A DNA stretch of 64,000 nucleotides from Psychrobacter luti (GTDB taxonomy: Bacteria > Pseudomonadota > Gammaproteobacteria > Pseudomonadales > Moraxellaceae). Below are positions 39,316 through 48,535 of this stretch, in pieces; the stretch's first letter is position 1; each line of letters starts with the position of its first letter. The stretch lies in the NCBI RefSeq assembly GCF_014192115.1, contig NZ_JACHXL010000002.1, forward strand, positions 62,001-126,000, given 5' to 3'. The notes beneath the pieces are model-generated. The model saw only the letters and a program-made list of their open reading frames with translations. It did no database searches and had not been told where the DNA came from. Made by a program: the position numbers and the translations under genes.

Positions 39316-40359
39316 TTACAACTCTTTTACCAATCGCTCTAGCAGTTCAACCGTGCGCTCGTGTCTGACCAAAGCCACCCCTTGTCCTGCCCATAAAGAT
39401 TGATATTCAGCATCTAAGTTTTTGGTTGCATGGGTACGCATGAACTTGGTCATGGCATTTAATTGTGGATAAGGCGGCAGCTCATGAGCGCTCTCAAGTT
39501 TTGCAAAGTCGCGCAGATAGTCATTTAATAACCCACGTGCCTGCTTCCCTGAAAATAACCGCGTTAAGCGTGTTTCAGAGCTGCGTTTATCTTGGCTGGC
39601 ATCAAGTAATGCTTGTTTATAAATCTCATTGATACCGCATTTATCTGTGGTCAAAAATGCCGTGCCAATTTGCGCAAGCTCAGCACCAGCTGTTTGTACT
39701 GCCTTGATAGCTTGTCCCGTCATAATGCCACCAGCCGCGATTAAAGGAACATCAGTGCAGGCGCGCGTTTGACTAATCAACGTCAATAACCCCAATGGAT
39801 CGTTTTCACTTTGCGGCAACCAACCACCGCGATGCCCGCCAGCTTCTACCCCTTGTACACAAACCGCATCTGCGCCAATATCTGCCCATGCTTTTGCTTC
39901 TAATGGGTGATTGGCAGTACCGATGACGCGTGTACCTAGACTCTGCAAATGCTGAACTTGTTCAGCGCTGATAATGCCAAAGGTAAAGCTGGCAACAGGA
40001 ACAGGATTGTCATAGAGCACTTGTAGCTGGTCTGCAAACTTTAGTGCTGGGCGTTCAGGTAACGCGACTTCGATGTTTTCCTTTTGATAATACTCGCTTA
40101 ACCAAGTAGGAATTTCGCTGTCCAAAGCATTAGACTCATGCTCAGATAACATCATCAAATTGATCATAAAAGGACGATTGGTGAGCGATTTAATGGTATT
40201 AATTTCACTGTTTAAAACGTCTGGCGCCGTCATGCCAGACCCCAATGACCCTAATCCACCGAAGTTACTGACCGTCGCTGCCAGCTCAGGTGTGGTTGCT
40301 CCTGCCATCGGTGCTTGCACAATAGGATAGGTTAAATCAAGGTTCGTAAGTAAGGTCAT
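39316..40359 (-). CDS. Nitronate monooxygenase (NMO family)
   Basis: 347-residue FMN enzyme that oxidises nitronates such as propionate-3-nitronate. YPIVQAPMAGATTPELAATV opens the TIM barrel, GVEAGGHRGGW carries the catalytic His, and LIAAGGIMTGQAIKA and IGTAFLTTDKC bind FMN phosphate. Length and motifs match the family. The gene is convergent to lip1 across a shared terminator region and has no obvious operon partner. Confidence 0.92.
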   Translation of the reverse strand: MTLLTNLDLTYPIVQAPMAGATTPELAATVSNFGGLGSLGSGMTAPDVLNSEINTIKSLTNRPFMINLMMLSEHESNALDSEIPTWLSEYYQKENIEVALPERPALKFADQLQVLYDNPVPVASFTFGIISAEQVQHLQSLGTRVIGTANHPLEAKAWADIGADAVCVQGVEAGGHRGGWLPQSENDPLGLLTLISQTRACTDVPLIAAGGIMTGQAIKAVQTAGAELAQIGTAFLTTDKCGINEIYKQALLDASQDKRSSETRLTRLFSGKQARGLLNDYLRDFAKLESAHELPPYPQLNAMTKFMRTHATKNLDAEYQSLWAGQGVALVRHERTVELLERLVKEL

Positions 40360-40621
40360 GACGGGTTTCCTTTTTATTTTATGAGGAGATTTGCATGACT
40401 TACTTTAGCAAAGCTGAAAGGAGTACGTGTTAGATAATGTGTATTTAGTTGCTGAATAGGAAGGGTGGGTTGTGACTAAAAGGCTGTTATTAATATTTAT
40501 ATTCAAGGTTGAAATAAAGTCGAAAACCTAGTATTTAACATAAAAAAATAGGTCAGCACTTAAACTATCAAGAAGATAATTAAGAATACTCACCCATTTT
40601 CATAACAACGCTGCTTAAGCT

Positions 40622-40999
40622 TTAGTTCAACTGCAAAGAACCTTTGGCATTCATTAGCAGCTCAACTACGTCATCACCACTGATGACCGTGAAGCGCTTA
40701 TCAATGGCTGATTCTTCTACGCCATTGTGTTTCATACAAGCGCCGCAGACCAATACCTGGCCACCTTTTTCGATAAAGGCTTCTAGTAATTCTCCTGCAG
40801 GTTCAAATGGCGCGCCAATATTAACGTCATCTAATGCATTTGGTAATGCCAAATGTACCGCATCTACCATCAAAATCACCGATGCAGAGTGACCTTTTTT
40901 AAGCGCCACACCTGCCATGGTAAAGGCTAAGGTGATTTTGCTTGGGTTTGAGTCACTGTTATCAAAGAGCGTACCGACATAATCCGTATTATTAACCAT
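40622..40999 (-). CDS. DsrE-family protein
   Basis: 125-residue small protein of the DsrE/DsrF-like fold. ITLAFTMAGVALKKGHSASVILMVDAVHLA is typical of its first half. VCGACMKHNGV carries two Cys where the family has its persulfide-carrying residue, so sulfur transfer is possible. No tus or dsr partners are nearby. The start at 40999 is followed upstream by a pair of 13-bp direct repeats (41012, 41042). Confidence 0.82.
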   Translation of the reverse strand: MVNNTDYVGTLFDNSDSNPSKITLAFTMAGVALKKGHSASVILMVDAVHLALPNALDDVNIGAPFEPAGELLEAFIEKGGQVLVCGACMKHNGVEESAIDKRFTVISGDDVVELLMNAKGSLQLN

Positions 41000-41011
41000 A
41001 TTATTTTCCTT

Positions 41012-41054
41012 ATTAGACTGTTTTTAACTAGCTTATTTTTAATTAGACTGTTTT
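41012..41054. repeat. 13-bp direct repeats upstream of the DsrE-family gene
   Basis: ATTAGACTGTTTT occurs at 41012-41024 and again at 41042-41054, exactly 30 bp apart, in the leader of the leftward DsrE-family gene. It could be a double operator on one face of the helix. Confidence 0.55.
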
Positions 41055-41220
41055 CTAATTAAAGAGTATTCAGTTGAGTATGGAGCTCACTACCATCCTA
41101 ACATTGATTATATGTATTTATATAATGTCTTGTTAGAAAATAGTAGCTATACAGTAGTTATAAGGTTACTTAGTTATGAATATCCGCTTGTGACTTACGA
41201 ACACTGTTGAATAATTGGTT

Positions 41221-41763
41221 TTAAGCTTGCGGCGGCCACGGACGATCAGCGTCACTGACTATCCACTCTGCTACATATCCAGTCGGCGGCAGCTCCCAAT
41301 CTGCTTGGTCTAGAGCTGATAATACTTGTGCGGTCTCGATGACCTTACCGCCTTTGGTGACGCCTGTACGTAATAGTGCCGACGAGCAAGGCTGGCCCTT
41401 TACCCACATCGATTGCTCGATATATATCCAGCGCTCATCGAAGCCTGAGATTTTGGTCTTCATGGTAACTTTATCAAAAGCGCGAATGCGTTTGCGATAT
41501 TGGATGGTACTACCAGCGACGACCAAACCCCAACGCTGCTTTAGCAGTTGTCTGCCAAGTCCGCTTCGTACCGCAAAGTCAGTACGCCCCAAATCATAAA
41601 GGGTCAGCACGCGTCCATTATTCATCTCTAAGAAGTTATCAATGTCCGTCAGACGACAGCGAAAGGTAATCTCACTGGTTTCTTTAAACGTTAAAGTATT
41701 GCCTTTTTTTACTTGCAGCGCAGCATGGGCGATGGTGCTGGCATAACGGATAAATGGATACAT
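41221..41763 (-). CDS. Thioesterase-like hot-dog protein (4HBT type)
   Basis: 180 residues with a hot-dog fold profile. RCRLTDIDNFLEMNNGRVLTLYDLGR is like the YbgC/4HBT first strand-helix region, where an Asp is catalytic. QYRKRIRAFDKVTMKTKISGFDERW is the typical second strand set. A probable acyl-CoA or acyl-ACP thioesterase; substrate unknown. It lies 55 bp downstream of the YheT-like gene and may share its transcript. Confidence 0.8.
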   Translation of the reverse strand: MYPFIRYASTIAHAALQVKKGNTLTFKETSEITFRCRLTDIDNFLEMNNGRVLTLYDLGRTDFAVRSGLGRQLLKQRWGLVVAGSTIQYRKRIRAFDKVTMKTKISGFDERWIYIEQSMWVKGQPCSSALLRTGVTKGGKVIETAQVLSALDQADWELPPTGYVAEWIVSDADRPWPPQA

Positions 41764-41818
41764 AGCACAGTCTCAAAAGGTTAAAGTTTAAATAGTAGGG
41801 TTGAGATTTGTCAGATTA

Positions 41819-42928
41819 TCAATCGTTATTATAAGTCTTAGAGGCTACACCAATATGCTTAAAATAAGCACTGACGGTTTCGGGTATCCAATTGATATCG
41901 AATTTTGAGCTTTTTACTTTTTTACCATTGCTGCCCGCCTGCTTGGTTTTAGCCTTATTATTAGTTGATTGGGCGTTTTTTGCCTGACTGTCTGAGCGAT
42001 AGCGCAGATAACCGATATGGCCACCGTGTTCGGTGTCTAAAATGGTGACACTGTCCGAGACATCATTTGGCGTGGCGGTAAAACCAATAAAAGGATCGTC
42101 TTTGGCGCTAATGAGTAGTAGCGGGCGCGTGACATTCCTTAGATATGGCAGGGCAGAGGAGGAGTGATAATAGTCATTTTTGGAGCGATAGCCATGACGT
42201 GGCGCGGTAAAAATATCATCAAAATCACTGATACGGTTGGCCGCTTTAATAGAGTTGATTTCATCTTGGCTTAAGTCATTGGCCAACGCTTTTTTGATAA
42301 TGGGATTGAGCAAATACGGCGTATAGATGCGATGGCTCAAAAAGCTGTGCATGGTAATGGCAGCTGACGACATATCAACGGGTGCGGAAATCACGGCTGC
42401 ACCCTCGCACAGCGCTTTATCGCCATATTCGCCCATATATTTTGCCAACGCATTGCCACCAAGTGACACGCCTACCGCATAAATATGCGCGTAATTTTCG
42501 CGCAAGTTTTCTAACATATGATGCACCTCGCCCGTGTCACCAGCGTTATAAAATACGCGCCCGTTAGCAGGAATGCCACCACAACTGCGGAAGTGCGCCA
42601 CGACAAAATGCCACCCTTGCGCGTGCATTTGATACGCCAAGGCACGGGCATAATGACTGTCGCTGCTGCCTTCCATGCCATGAAATAGTACGATTAATGG
42701 CGTTTGCTCAAGCTCGCCGTTTTCTACATATTGTAGAGAATGGGCATCATAAAAGTCATAAGCGATATCGGTTTCACCTAGGGAGTCCTGCTTAATCACG
42801 CGGCGGTAGCTCGGTGTCTTAGGCGCAAAAAACTTCGGTAAGATGCTTTGCAAATGTGGATTGCTCAGCCAAAAAGGTGGTTTAAAAGGGGCGGGAGAGA
42901 AAGGTTTGGTCGGTTTTGAAGTTGGCAT
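41819..42928 (-). CDS. YheT-family alpha/beta-hydrolase
   Basis: 369 residues. KPPFWLSNPHLQSILPKF is the YheT-family N-terminus. LIVLFHGMEGSSDSHYAR is the oxyanion segment and VGVSLGGNALAKYMGE holds the nucleophile Ser. LISAKDDPFIG contributes the Asp, and EHGGHIGYL the His. Such proteins are predicted esterases; the natural substrate is unknown. A Lys/Asn-rich linker of about 30 residues lies near the C-terminus. It heads a leftward pair with the thioesterase-like gene. Confidence 0.87.
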   Translation of the reverse strand: MPTSKPTKPFSPAPFKPPFWLSNPHLQSILPKFFAPKTPSYRRVIKQDSLGETDIAYDFYDAHSLQYVENGELEQTPLIVLFHGMEGSSDSHYARALAYQMHAQGWHFVVAHFRSCGGIPANGRVFYNAGDTGEVHHMLENLRENYAHIYAVGVSLGGNALAKYMGEYGDKALCEGAAVISAPVDMSSAAITMHSFLSHRIYTPYLLNPIIKKALANDLSQDEINSIKAANRISDFDDIFTAPRHGYRSKNDYYHSSSALPYLRNVTRPLLLISAKDDPFIGFTATPNDVSDSVTILDTEHGGHIGYLRYRSDSQAKNAQSTNNKAKTKQAGSNGKKVKSSKFDINWIPETVSAYFKHIGVASKTYNND

Positions 42929-43096
42929 AGGTCAGTCTTATATGAGTTGTTATAAAAAACAGTGACTTATCATACCGACTGACAAGGTTAAAACCAATGA
43001 TTTTCAGTGAACGCATGGTTACTCAAAACGGTGTTAATAAAAATACTGTTATTCAAAATAGTTCATTAAAAACAGCTAATCAAAAATACGCATTTC

Positions 43097-43693
43097 TTAC
43101 GGCTTATCCAAGACACGCCCATCCATTGCCAGACGTTCTTTCAAACTGTCAATATCTGCCTCAGCGAGCGTCACGGTTAATATCACTTGCTTACTATAAG
43201 TCACGTCATCGATACTGCCATTTAAACTTTCTACTACATAACGGCACTGCGCTTCAGTGGCAAATTCTGCCAATATTTGTACTTGTATCATCGGCACATA
43301 CGGTAGCAATATCATTTCATCAACGGCCGCTTGCGCTGAGCCGGCATAAGCGCGAGTGAGACCACCTGCGCCGAGTTTGATACCACCAAAGTAACGCACC
43401 ACGATGATAATGACGTTGCCGATAGATTTATGCTGCAAGACATTTAATATCGGTCGTCCTGCAGTACCGTTCGGTTCGCCATCATCATCAAAGCCCGCGC
43501 TGGTGGTGTTATTGGGGTCACCAATGATATATGCCCAGCAGTGATGTCGAGCATCGGCATATTGCTGACGCAGTTGTTCCACGTGAAACATAGCTTGCTC
43601 ACGTGAGGTAACTGGATAAGCGTAAGCAATAAAGTCAGATTTTTTAATTTCTAGACGAGCGGTGACCGCACGTTTTAGCGTTTGATAGCTCAT
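43097..43693 (-). CDS. yigZ: YigZ/IMPACT family protein
   Basis: 198 residues. KSDFIAYAYPVTSREQA, HHCWAYIIGD, DDGEPNGTAGRPIL and VVRYFGGIKLGAGGLTRAY are the hallmarks of the UPF0029 (IMPACT) fold, followed by a C-terminal ferredoxin-like domain (residues about 135-198). It is a conserved cytoplasmic protein with a suspected link to translation; function not settled. A parS-like palindrome (43575-43590) lies in its first third. Confidence 0.92.
   Translation of the reverse strand: MSYQTLKRAVTARLEIKKSDFIAYAYPVTSREQAMFHVEQLRQQYADARHHCWAYIIGDPNNTTSAGFDDDGEPNGTAGRPILNVLQHKSIGNVIIIVVRYFGGIKLGAGGLTRAYAGSAQAAVDEMILLPYVPMIQVQILAEFATEAQCRYVVESLNGSIDDVTYSKQVILTVTLAEADIDSLKERLAMDGRVLDKP
43575..43590. 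promoter_or_regulatory. parS-like palindrome inside yigZ
   Basis: TGTTCCACGTGAAACA, 15/16 match to parS with an intact CACGTG core, within yigZ coding sequence. It is about 37 kb from oriC. Confidence 0.65.
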
Positions 43694-43889
43694 ATTTCAT
43701 CAGGCTTAGGTTGGATATGGTAAACTGGTCTAACTTTCACTGTCGTCCGTATTTGGCGCAGTGTTCATTAATTTTTTATTATAGTACCATTTCTAACCAG
43801 TGAAGATAACGAGCAGGTCATGCCTGAATGAGAATGACGTTGGCGACTGGTTTAGGGTGGGTCACATAAAACGGATGGTAGTAAATAGT

Positions 43890-44594
43890 ATGCGTCTAGA
43901 TAAATTTCTGAGTAAAGCCACTGAGCTGTCGCGTAAAGAATCAAAAAAGATTCTGCACGCGGGTGAAGTGACGGTAAATGAGACTGTGGTCAAAGACCCT
44001 GGGTTGCACGTCGATATCGTCAACGACGAAGTGACGTGGGCAGGCGAGCCATTGTCGGTTGCGGCTGGCAATCGTTATATCCTCCTGCATAAGCCTGAAG
44101 GTTTTGAATGTACCTTAAAGGTTAAAGAACATCCTATCGTCACTGAGCTGATTGCTGTACCGGAGCTTGGCAGCTTACGTATTGCTGGTCGCCTCGATGT
44201 CGATACTACAGGTGCGTTGCTTATCAGTGATGATGGCAAATGGTTGCACCGTGTCACCAGCCCTAAACATGAGCATGCCAAAATTTATGAGCTGACACTA
44301 GCTGAAGCGATGGATAGCGATGCTCAAGCCAATGCTGTCAAAGAAGTGGCTGAAGGTATCTTGTTAGAAGGTGAGCACGAAGAAACCAAGCCTGCGATTC
44401 TTGAATTTATCGATGAAACCCATGCGCGTCTAACCTTAGAGCAGGGTAAATACCATCAAGTAAAACGTATGATGGGTTACTTTGGTAATAGAGTTACCGA
44501 GCTGCATCGTGCCAGTATTGGTCATATCACTTTAGACGGTTTGGATAAAGGTGACAGCCGTTTCTTAACGCCAGAAGAAGTGGCTAAATTCTAG
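43890..44594 (+). CDS. rsuA: RsuA, 16S rRNA pseudouridine-516 synthase
   Basis: 234 residues from the ATG at 43890, close to E. coli RsuA (231). An N-terminal S4 domain (MRLDKFLSKATELSRKE) is followed by the synthase core: HKPEGFECTLK, the catalytic Asp in AGRLDVDTTGALLIS, and GKYHQVKRMMGYFGN. The frame is open upstream to 43800, but the S4 domain begins exactly at the chosen ATG. It makes pseudouridine 516 in the 30S subunit. A terminator follows. Confidence 0.94.
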   Translation: MRLDKFLSKATELSRKESKKILHAGEVTVNETVVKDPGLHVDIVNDEVTWAGEPLSVAAGNRYILLHKPEGFECTLKVKEHPIVTELIAVPELGSLRIAGRLDVDTTGALLISDDGKWLHRVTSPKHEHAKIYELTLAEAMDSDAQANAVKEVAEGILLEGEHEETKPAILEFIDETHARLTLEQGKYHQVKRMMGYFGNRVTELHRASIGHITLDGLDKGDSRFLTPEEVAKF

Positions 44595-44918
44595 GTTTAA
44601 GCTTTGTTAAATCTTAAAATGAACGATTAAAATATTTTTCCAAAATGAGCAGCCACTGAAAAGTGTGCTGCTTTTTTCTGCTTGTTGTTTGCCGTGGTTA
44701 TTTCTGTGAGCTGTCTGTGTTGCCTATCTCTTAAAGCTCAGTAGCAGTTTTGCAAAATTGACGGCTTAAGACTTTGCAAAATCATCCCATGTGCTACAGT
44801 CTGTTTATTATTTTTAATCTATGTTTTTACATAATATGGTTGTCTTGATTAATAATGGGAGTTTTAAAATCCTTACTATTAAACACAACTATTATTAAAA
44901 ACCAATAGGACTGTCTCT
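44595..44918. other. rsuA - DsbC-like intergenic region
   Basis: 324 bp: the rsuA terminator (44648-44677), then AT-rich sequence with no gene. CCAATAGGACTGTCTCT before the GTG at 44919 provides the ribosome site for the next gene. No clear promoter. Confidence 0.5.
44648..44677 (+). terminator. Intrinsic terminator of rsuA
   Basis: AGCAGC-CACT / AGTG-t-GCTGCT hairpin with a GAAA-like loop and one bulge, followed by six T, about 55 bp past the stop. Confidence 0.85.
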
Positions 44919-45983
44919 GTGAAATTACCTGTATTAAAATCTGCCAGCTTAATCAGCGCCATATTGCTGACGACCACCGCCTGTGCGCAGCCAAGCGCTA
45001 CTGATGCTATCAAGAAAACTACCAGCCAAGCGCCTCAGAATGCCCAAGCGGCTGGCAGCATAACCAAGTCTGTCGATAGTCAATTACGTCAACTACTGAC
45101 TCAAGCCGGCATAAAAACGCAAATTACTTCTATCGTAGTATCTAAACTGCCCAATATGTATCAGGTGAATTTGGCCGGACAGCCGCCGCTGCATATTACC
45201 GAAGATGGTAAATATGTCATTCAAGGCGAGCTGCAAAAGAACCCAAGCAAGCGTGTAGTGACTAAGACTGCAGCACGTAGCAGCAGTGCACAAGTCGGCA
45301 AGCCTGTCAGTGACAGCGTAAAATCTGCCATCTTAGCCAATATGGATGCGCTGAAAAACATGAGTGCTAAAACACCGTTCTTTTATACCGCAGTACCGGG
45401 CGTCATTTGGGGCGCAACATTGGAAGGCGTGCCTTTTTTATTATCAGATGATGCGCAGCATATTACCGATGGCGAGATATCAGTGATTGAAAATGGTCAG
45501 TTTATTGGGCTCGATCAAGAGTTCGAAAAGCGCAAAAATCAGTCTGTATTTGCAACATTAGATGAAAGCCAGCTGATTAATTATCCAGCGACTGGTCCTG
45601 AAAAAGCGGTCATTTATGTGGCCAATGATGTCAATTGCCCTTACTGCCGTCGCTTGCATCAACAGCTGCCCATGCTTAATGCCAAAGGTGTAACGGTGAA
45701 AACCATTGGTTATCCGATATATGAGCAGTCACCTAAGCAAATGCGCGCTATTTGGTGTCAAGGCAGTGAAGACAGTCGTCGCAGCGCTTTTGACAAGGCA
45801 ATGTTAAAGGGGGAAATGACTCCTGCACCAGCAAGTTGTAACGTCGACTATGTGACCCCTAACCGTGAAAAAGCGGCCGGGCTTGCGGTAATGGCAACGC
45901 CTGCTATTTATCGTGAAGATGGTGTGCTGTATCAAGCAAGCTTTGATAGCCCTGAGTTTTTAGAGTTTTTGGGTGTAGAGTAG
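44919..45983 (+). CDS. DsbC-like periplasmic disulfide isomerase with two N-terminal domains
   Basis: 354 residues with a signal peptide ending near TTACAQ (about residue 21-23; a weak lipobox). The C-terminal thioredoxin domain has CPYC (C240, C243), the second DsbC Cys pair (IWCQGSED and ASCNVDY) and the cis-Pro loop MATPAIY. Ahead of it are two segments, about residues 48-108 and 125-190, each resembling the DsbC dimerisation domain (helix, then strands ending in HITxxGxxxxGE-like sequence). E. coli DsbC (236) has one. It likely isomerises wrong disulfides together with a DsbD. GTG start. Confidence 0.85.
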   Translation: MKLPVLKSASLISAILLTTTACAQPSATDAIKKTTSQAPQNAQAAGSITKSVDSQLRQLLTQAGIKTQITSIVVSKLPNMYQVNLAGQPPLHITEDGKYVIQGELQKNPSKRVVTKTAARSSSAQVGKPVSDSVKSAILANMDALKNMSAKTPFFYTAVPGVIWGATLEGVPFLLSDDAQHITDGEISVIENGQFIGLDQEFEKRKNQSVFATLDESQLINYPATGPEKAVIYVANDVNCPYCRRLHQQLPMLNAKGVTVKTIGYPIYEQSPKQMRAIWCQGSEDSRRSAFDKAMLKGEMTPAPASCNVDYVTPNREKAAGLAVMATPAIYREDGVLYQASFDSPEFLEFLGVE

Positions 45984-46040
45984 TTAGTGTTAACTATTTT
46001 AAGTCTATGAGATAAAGTGTTTAATAAAAATAACTCATAA

Positions 46041-46082
46041 AAAAACTGCCTTATGAACTTAGCTCATAGGGTAGTTTTTTTT
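46041..46082. terminator. Bidirectional terminator between the DsbC-like and DUF2939 genes
   Basis: AAACTgCCtTATGA / TCATAgGGtAGTTT hairpin with a 7-base loop, A run on the left and eight T on the right. It lies between two convergent genes. Confidence 0.85.
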
Positions 46083-46111
46083 ATTGCAATTAATAATTGG
46101 TTCTAGCCAAC

Positions 46112-46765
46112 CTATTGCGGCAAGACGATATCAACGATTTTCCAATTTATCAAACCATCTCGCTGCATCTCTATAGTAAGCGGATAACCTTTAACCTGAC
46201 CGCTGATAGTAAAGCAATTAATACCGCAATAGCTCAGTGTTGGCTTATCGCTATCGGTACCTTGCGCTGCTTGTTGTTCCAGTTCCGCCGCTTGCTTTTG
46301 CATGATTTGCTGCATCTGATTTTTAACGACTGCATTGATGTCGCCGCGATTGATGATTAAGTTTTGAATCAGGTTTTTTAAATCGACTTGATTGCTGGCG
46401 ATTGCCCATGCGGCGGCAAGCTCCTTGGTCGCGGTATTGGCTTGACCTTGGGTATTAATCAGTTTTTCGATATTTTGCGCGGTAATGGCACCATCAACTG
46501 CTTGAGTGATAAAGCCGTTGGCCGCTTCCGTTAATGGTGCGCCGCCAAGTTCGGCGACCAATGGATATTTGGTCATGGTTACCGCAAACTGGCTGGTCAG
46601 CTGATTTTGGATACTTGGACGTACCTGTTCATAGTCAATCGCCGCCGCGATAGTCGCACCATCTTTGGCATCATAAGCATTTTTCAGCTGATACGCGCTG
46701 TAATAAGGCGAGCCGCCATAGACAGCGACTGCAATAATAATCAATAGAAGAATCAGCTTTTTCAT
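46112..46765 (-). CDS. DUF2939 membrane-anchored protein
   Basis: 217 residues. One N-terminal hydrophobic anchor (KKLILLLIIIAVAVYGG) is followed by SPYYSAYQLKNAYDAKDGATIAAAIDYEQVRPSIQ, the start of the DUF2939 domain. A Gln-rich stretch (about 150-170) and two Cys in LSYCGINCF lie near the end. Probably exported but tethered. Function unknown. Confidence 0.82.
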   Translation of the reverse strand: MKKLILLLIIIAVAVYGGSPYYSAYQLKNAYDAKDGATIAAAIDYEQVRPSIQNQLTSQFAVTMTKYPLVAELGGAPLTEAANGFITQAVDGAITAQNIEKLINTQGQANTATKELAAAWAIASNQVDLKNLIQNLIINRGDINAVVKNQMQQIMQKQAAELEQQAAQGTDSDKPTLSYCGINCFTISGQVKGYPLTIEMQRDGLINWKIVDIVLPQ

Positions 46766-47196
46766 AAAAAGTGCTACCTTAGCGCAAACGGAATGGCGAT
46801 AAATCTTAAAAATAGGATCTAAAACCCCATCAATATGGCGCTAAATATTAGCATGGCCAGCCTTTATAAAGGTATAAAAACCTTTGCTCAATTCTTAATA
46901 AAACCTTTTTTTGAGGGCTTAAGTCCTCATAAGTCAGAATTTCAGCATCCAAGCGCTTGATAAATCATGTTGGCATCTCCATAAATAGCGCAAACTTTTA
47001 ATAAATTGATTTGGCTAAGCAGCATCCCGCCGTATTCGCTTGCAAGATTCATAAATCATCCTCTTTGCCGCCACGTATTTCGCTATGTTTCATGTGAAAC
47101 CTTTTAGTGCGAGTGTAGGCAGAATTATAAGTAGGGTGATTAACTCGGGTTGATGAATCGACCGACCGGTGGACTGTGAAGACGATAGGAGAGCCC
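46766..47196. other. Intergenic region upstream of dnaJ
   Basis: 431 bp, no gene. A 12-bp palindrome CCTTTATAAAGG lies near 46861, a near-palindrome TGAGGGCTTAAGTCCTCA near 46912, and a weak parS-like site at 47086-47101. I see no clear sigma-32 heat-shock promoter. AGGAGAGCCC before the ATG is the dnaJ ribosome site. Confidence 0.45.
47086..47101. promoter_or_regulatory. Weak parS-like palindrome upstream of dnaJ
   Basis: TGTTTCATGTGAAACC, 14/16 match to parS. It is intergenic, 95 bp before dnaJ. Confidence 0.5.
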
Positions 47197-48324
47197 ATGA
47201 GTAAGCGCGATTTTTATGAAGTATTAGGTGTCAGTAAGACTGCCGATAGCAAGGAAATTAAGCGAGCCTACCGCAAGCTGGCCATGAAATACCATCCAGA
47301 CCGTAACTCTGAAGATCCTGATGCTGAAGATAAATTTAAAGAAGCATCGATGGCTTATGAGGTGTTGAGCAACGAAGAAAAACGCTCAGCTTATGACCGT
47401 ATGGGTCATTCTGCGTTTGAAAACGGTATGGGCGGCGGTTTCGGCGGCGGCGGTGGCAACTTCCAAGATATCTTTGGCGATATCTTTGGCAACTTTGGCG
47501 ATATTTTCGGTCAGTCGCGTGGTGGCGGTGGACGTTCGCGCCGCGGCTCAGACCTACGTTATGTGATTGAGCTGACCCTAGAAGAAGCGGTACGTGGCTG
47601 TAAGAAAGAAATCAGCTTCACGGCTCCTGCGCCTTGCGACACCTGTGATGGTAAAGGCGCCAAAGATGCCTCTGATATCGTGACTTGTCAGACCTGTCAT
47701 GGTCAGGGTCAAGTACGTATGCAGCAAGGCTTCTTTGCCGTTCAACAGGCCTGCCCGCATTGTGGCGGCACAGGTAAACAAATCAAAAACCCTTGTTCTG
47801 ACTGTCATGGTAATGGCGTCAAAGACAAATCACGTACGCTTGAAGTATCTATCCCATCGGGCGTCGATGATGGCGACCGCGTACGTTTAGCAGGTGAAGG
47901 CGAGGCAGGTGGCGCTGGTGTACAAAACGGCGATTTATACGTCGAAGTACGCGTGAAACCGCATGATGTCTTTACCCGTCAAGGCGCCGACCTCTATATG
48001 GATGTGCCAGTGAGCATAACCGACGCGGCACTTGGTAAAGAAGTTGAAATCCCAACCTTAGATGGCAAAGTAAAAATCAAGGTTGCCGAAGGTACGCAAA
48101 GTGGTAAGTTATTGCGTGTACGCGGTAAAGGGGTGACGCCAGTACGCACCACGATGAAAGGTGATTTGATTTGCCGTGTGGTCATCGAGACCCCAGTGAA
48201 CCTAACTCGCGAGCAAAAAGACTTGTTACGTCAATTCCAAGATACATTGGACGGTGATAGCAAGCATCAGCAGTCACCACATAAGAAGTCATTCTTTAAA
48301 AAGATTGGCGATTTATTTGATTAA
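47197..48324 (+). CDS. dnaJ: DnaJ, Hsp40 co-chaperone
   Basis: 375 residues. J domain (1-70) with the HPD tripeptide in [10 protein letters not shown]; Gly/Phe-rich region (about 75-115); four zinc-binding CxxCxGxG repeats ([32 protein letters not shown]); C-terminal substrate-binding domains. It stimulates the ATPase of DnaK. An upstream ATG at 47176 adds six residues, but AGGAG is ideally placed for 47197. dnaK is not in the window, so the usual dnaK-dnaJ pair is split. Next comes a terminator, then dapB. Confidence 0.97.
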   Translation: MSKRDFYEVLGVSKTADSKEIKRAYRKLAMKYHPDRNSEDPDAEDKFKEASMAYEVLSNEEKRSAYDRMGHSAFENGMGGGFGGGGGNFQDIFGDIFGNFGDIFGQSRGGGGRSRRGSDLRYVIELTLEEAVRGCKKEISFTAPAPCDTCDGKGAKDASDIVTCQTCHGQGQVRMQQGFFAVQQACPHCGGTGKQIKNPCSDCHGNGVKDKSRTLEVSIPSGVDDGDRVRLAGEGEAGGAGVQNGDLYVEVRVKPHDVFTRQGADLYMDVPVSITDAALGKEVEIPTLDGKVKIKVAEGTQSGKLLRVRGKGVTPVRTTMKGDLICRVVIETPVNLTREQKDLLRQFQDTLDGDSKHQQSPHKKSFFKKIGDLFD

Positions 48325-48396
48325 TCCTATTTATTGCTCAGAAGCTATATTTAAATCATGTAGCTAAAATAAGCATTTCAGATAAATATTTAAGCT

Positions 48397-48428
48397 AGCC
48401 CAAAGGTTTCATGTGAAACCTTTGGGCT
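48397..48428 (+). terminator. dnaJ terminator with a parS-like core
   Basis: AGCCCAAAGGTTTCA / TGTGAAACCTTTGGGCTTTTT: a long perfect stem ending in a T run. Its centre (48405-48420, GGTTTCATGTGAAACC) is a 13/16 match to parS. The site could act in RNA as terminator and in DNA as a weak ParB site. Confidence 0.85.
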
Positions 48429-48535
48429 TTTTATTGAGCGTATTAAAAGCCACGCACGCAGTGATATTTGCTAAACTTACGATAAATATTATGCAAAAAT
48501 CAGCTTATTAAAAATAAAATATTTAGGACAAAGAT

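Noticed and set aside
40395..40433. 12-codon frame with a strong GAGGAG upstream of it
   Set aside because: Too short and without repeats or regulatory codons; probably chance. It would be revisited if ribosome profiling showed translation.
43800..43889. Upstream extension of the rsuA frame
   Set aside because: The S4 domain starts at 43890 and the extension adds unrelated residues.
47420..47550. Gly-rich repeat in dnaJ as a DNA repeat
   Set aside because: It is the normal Gly/Phe region of DnaJ.
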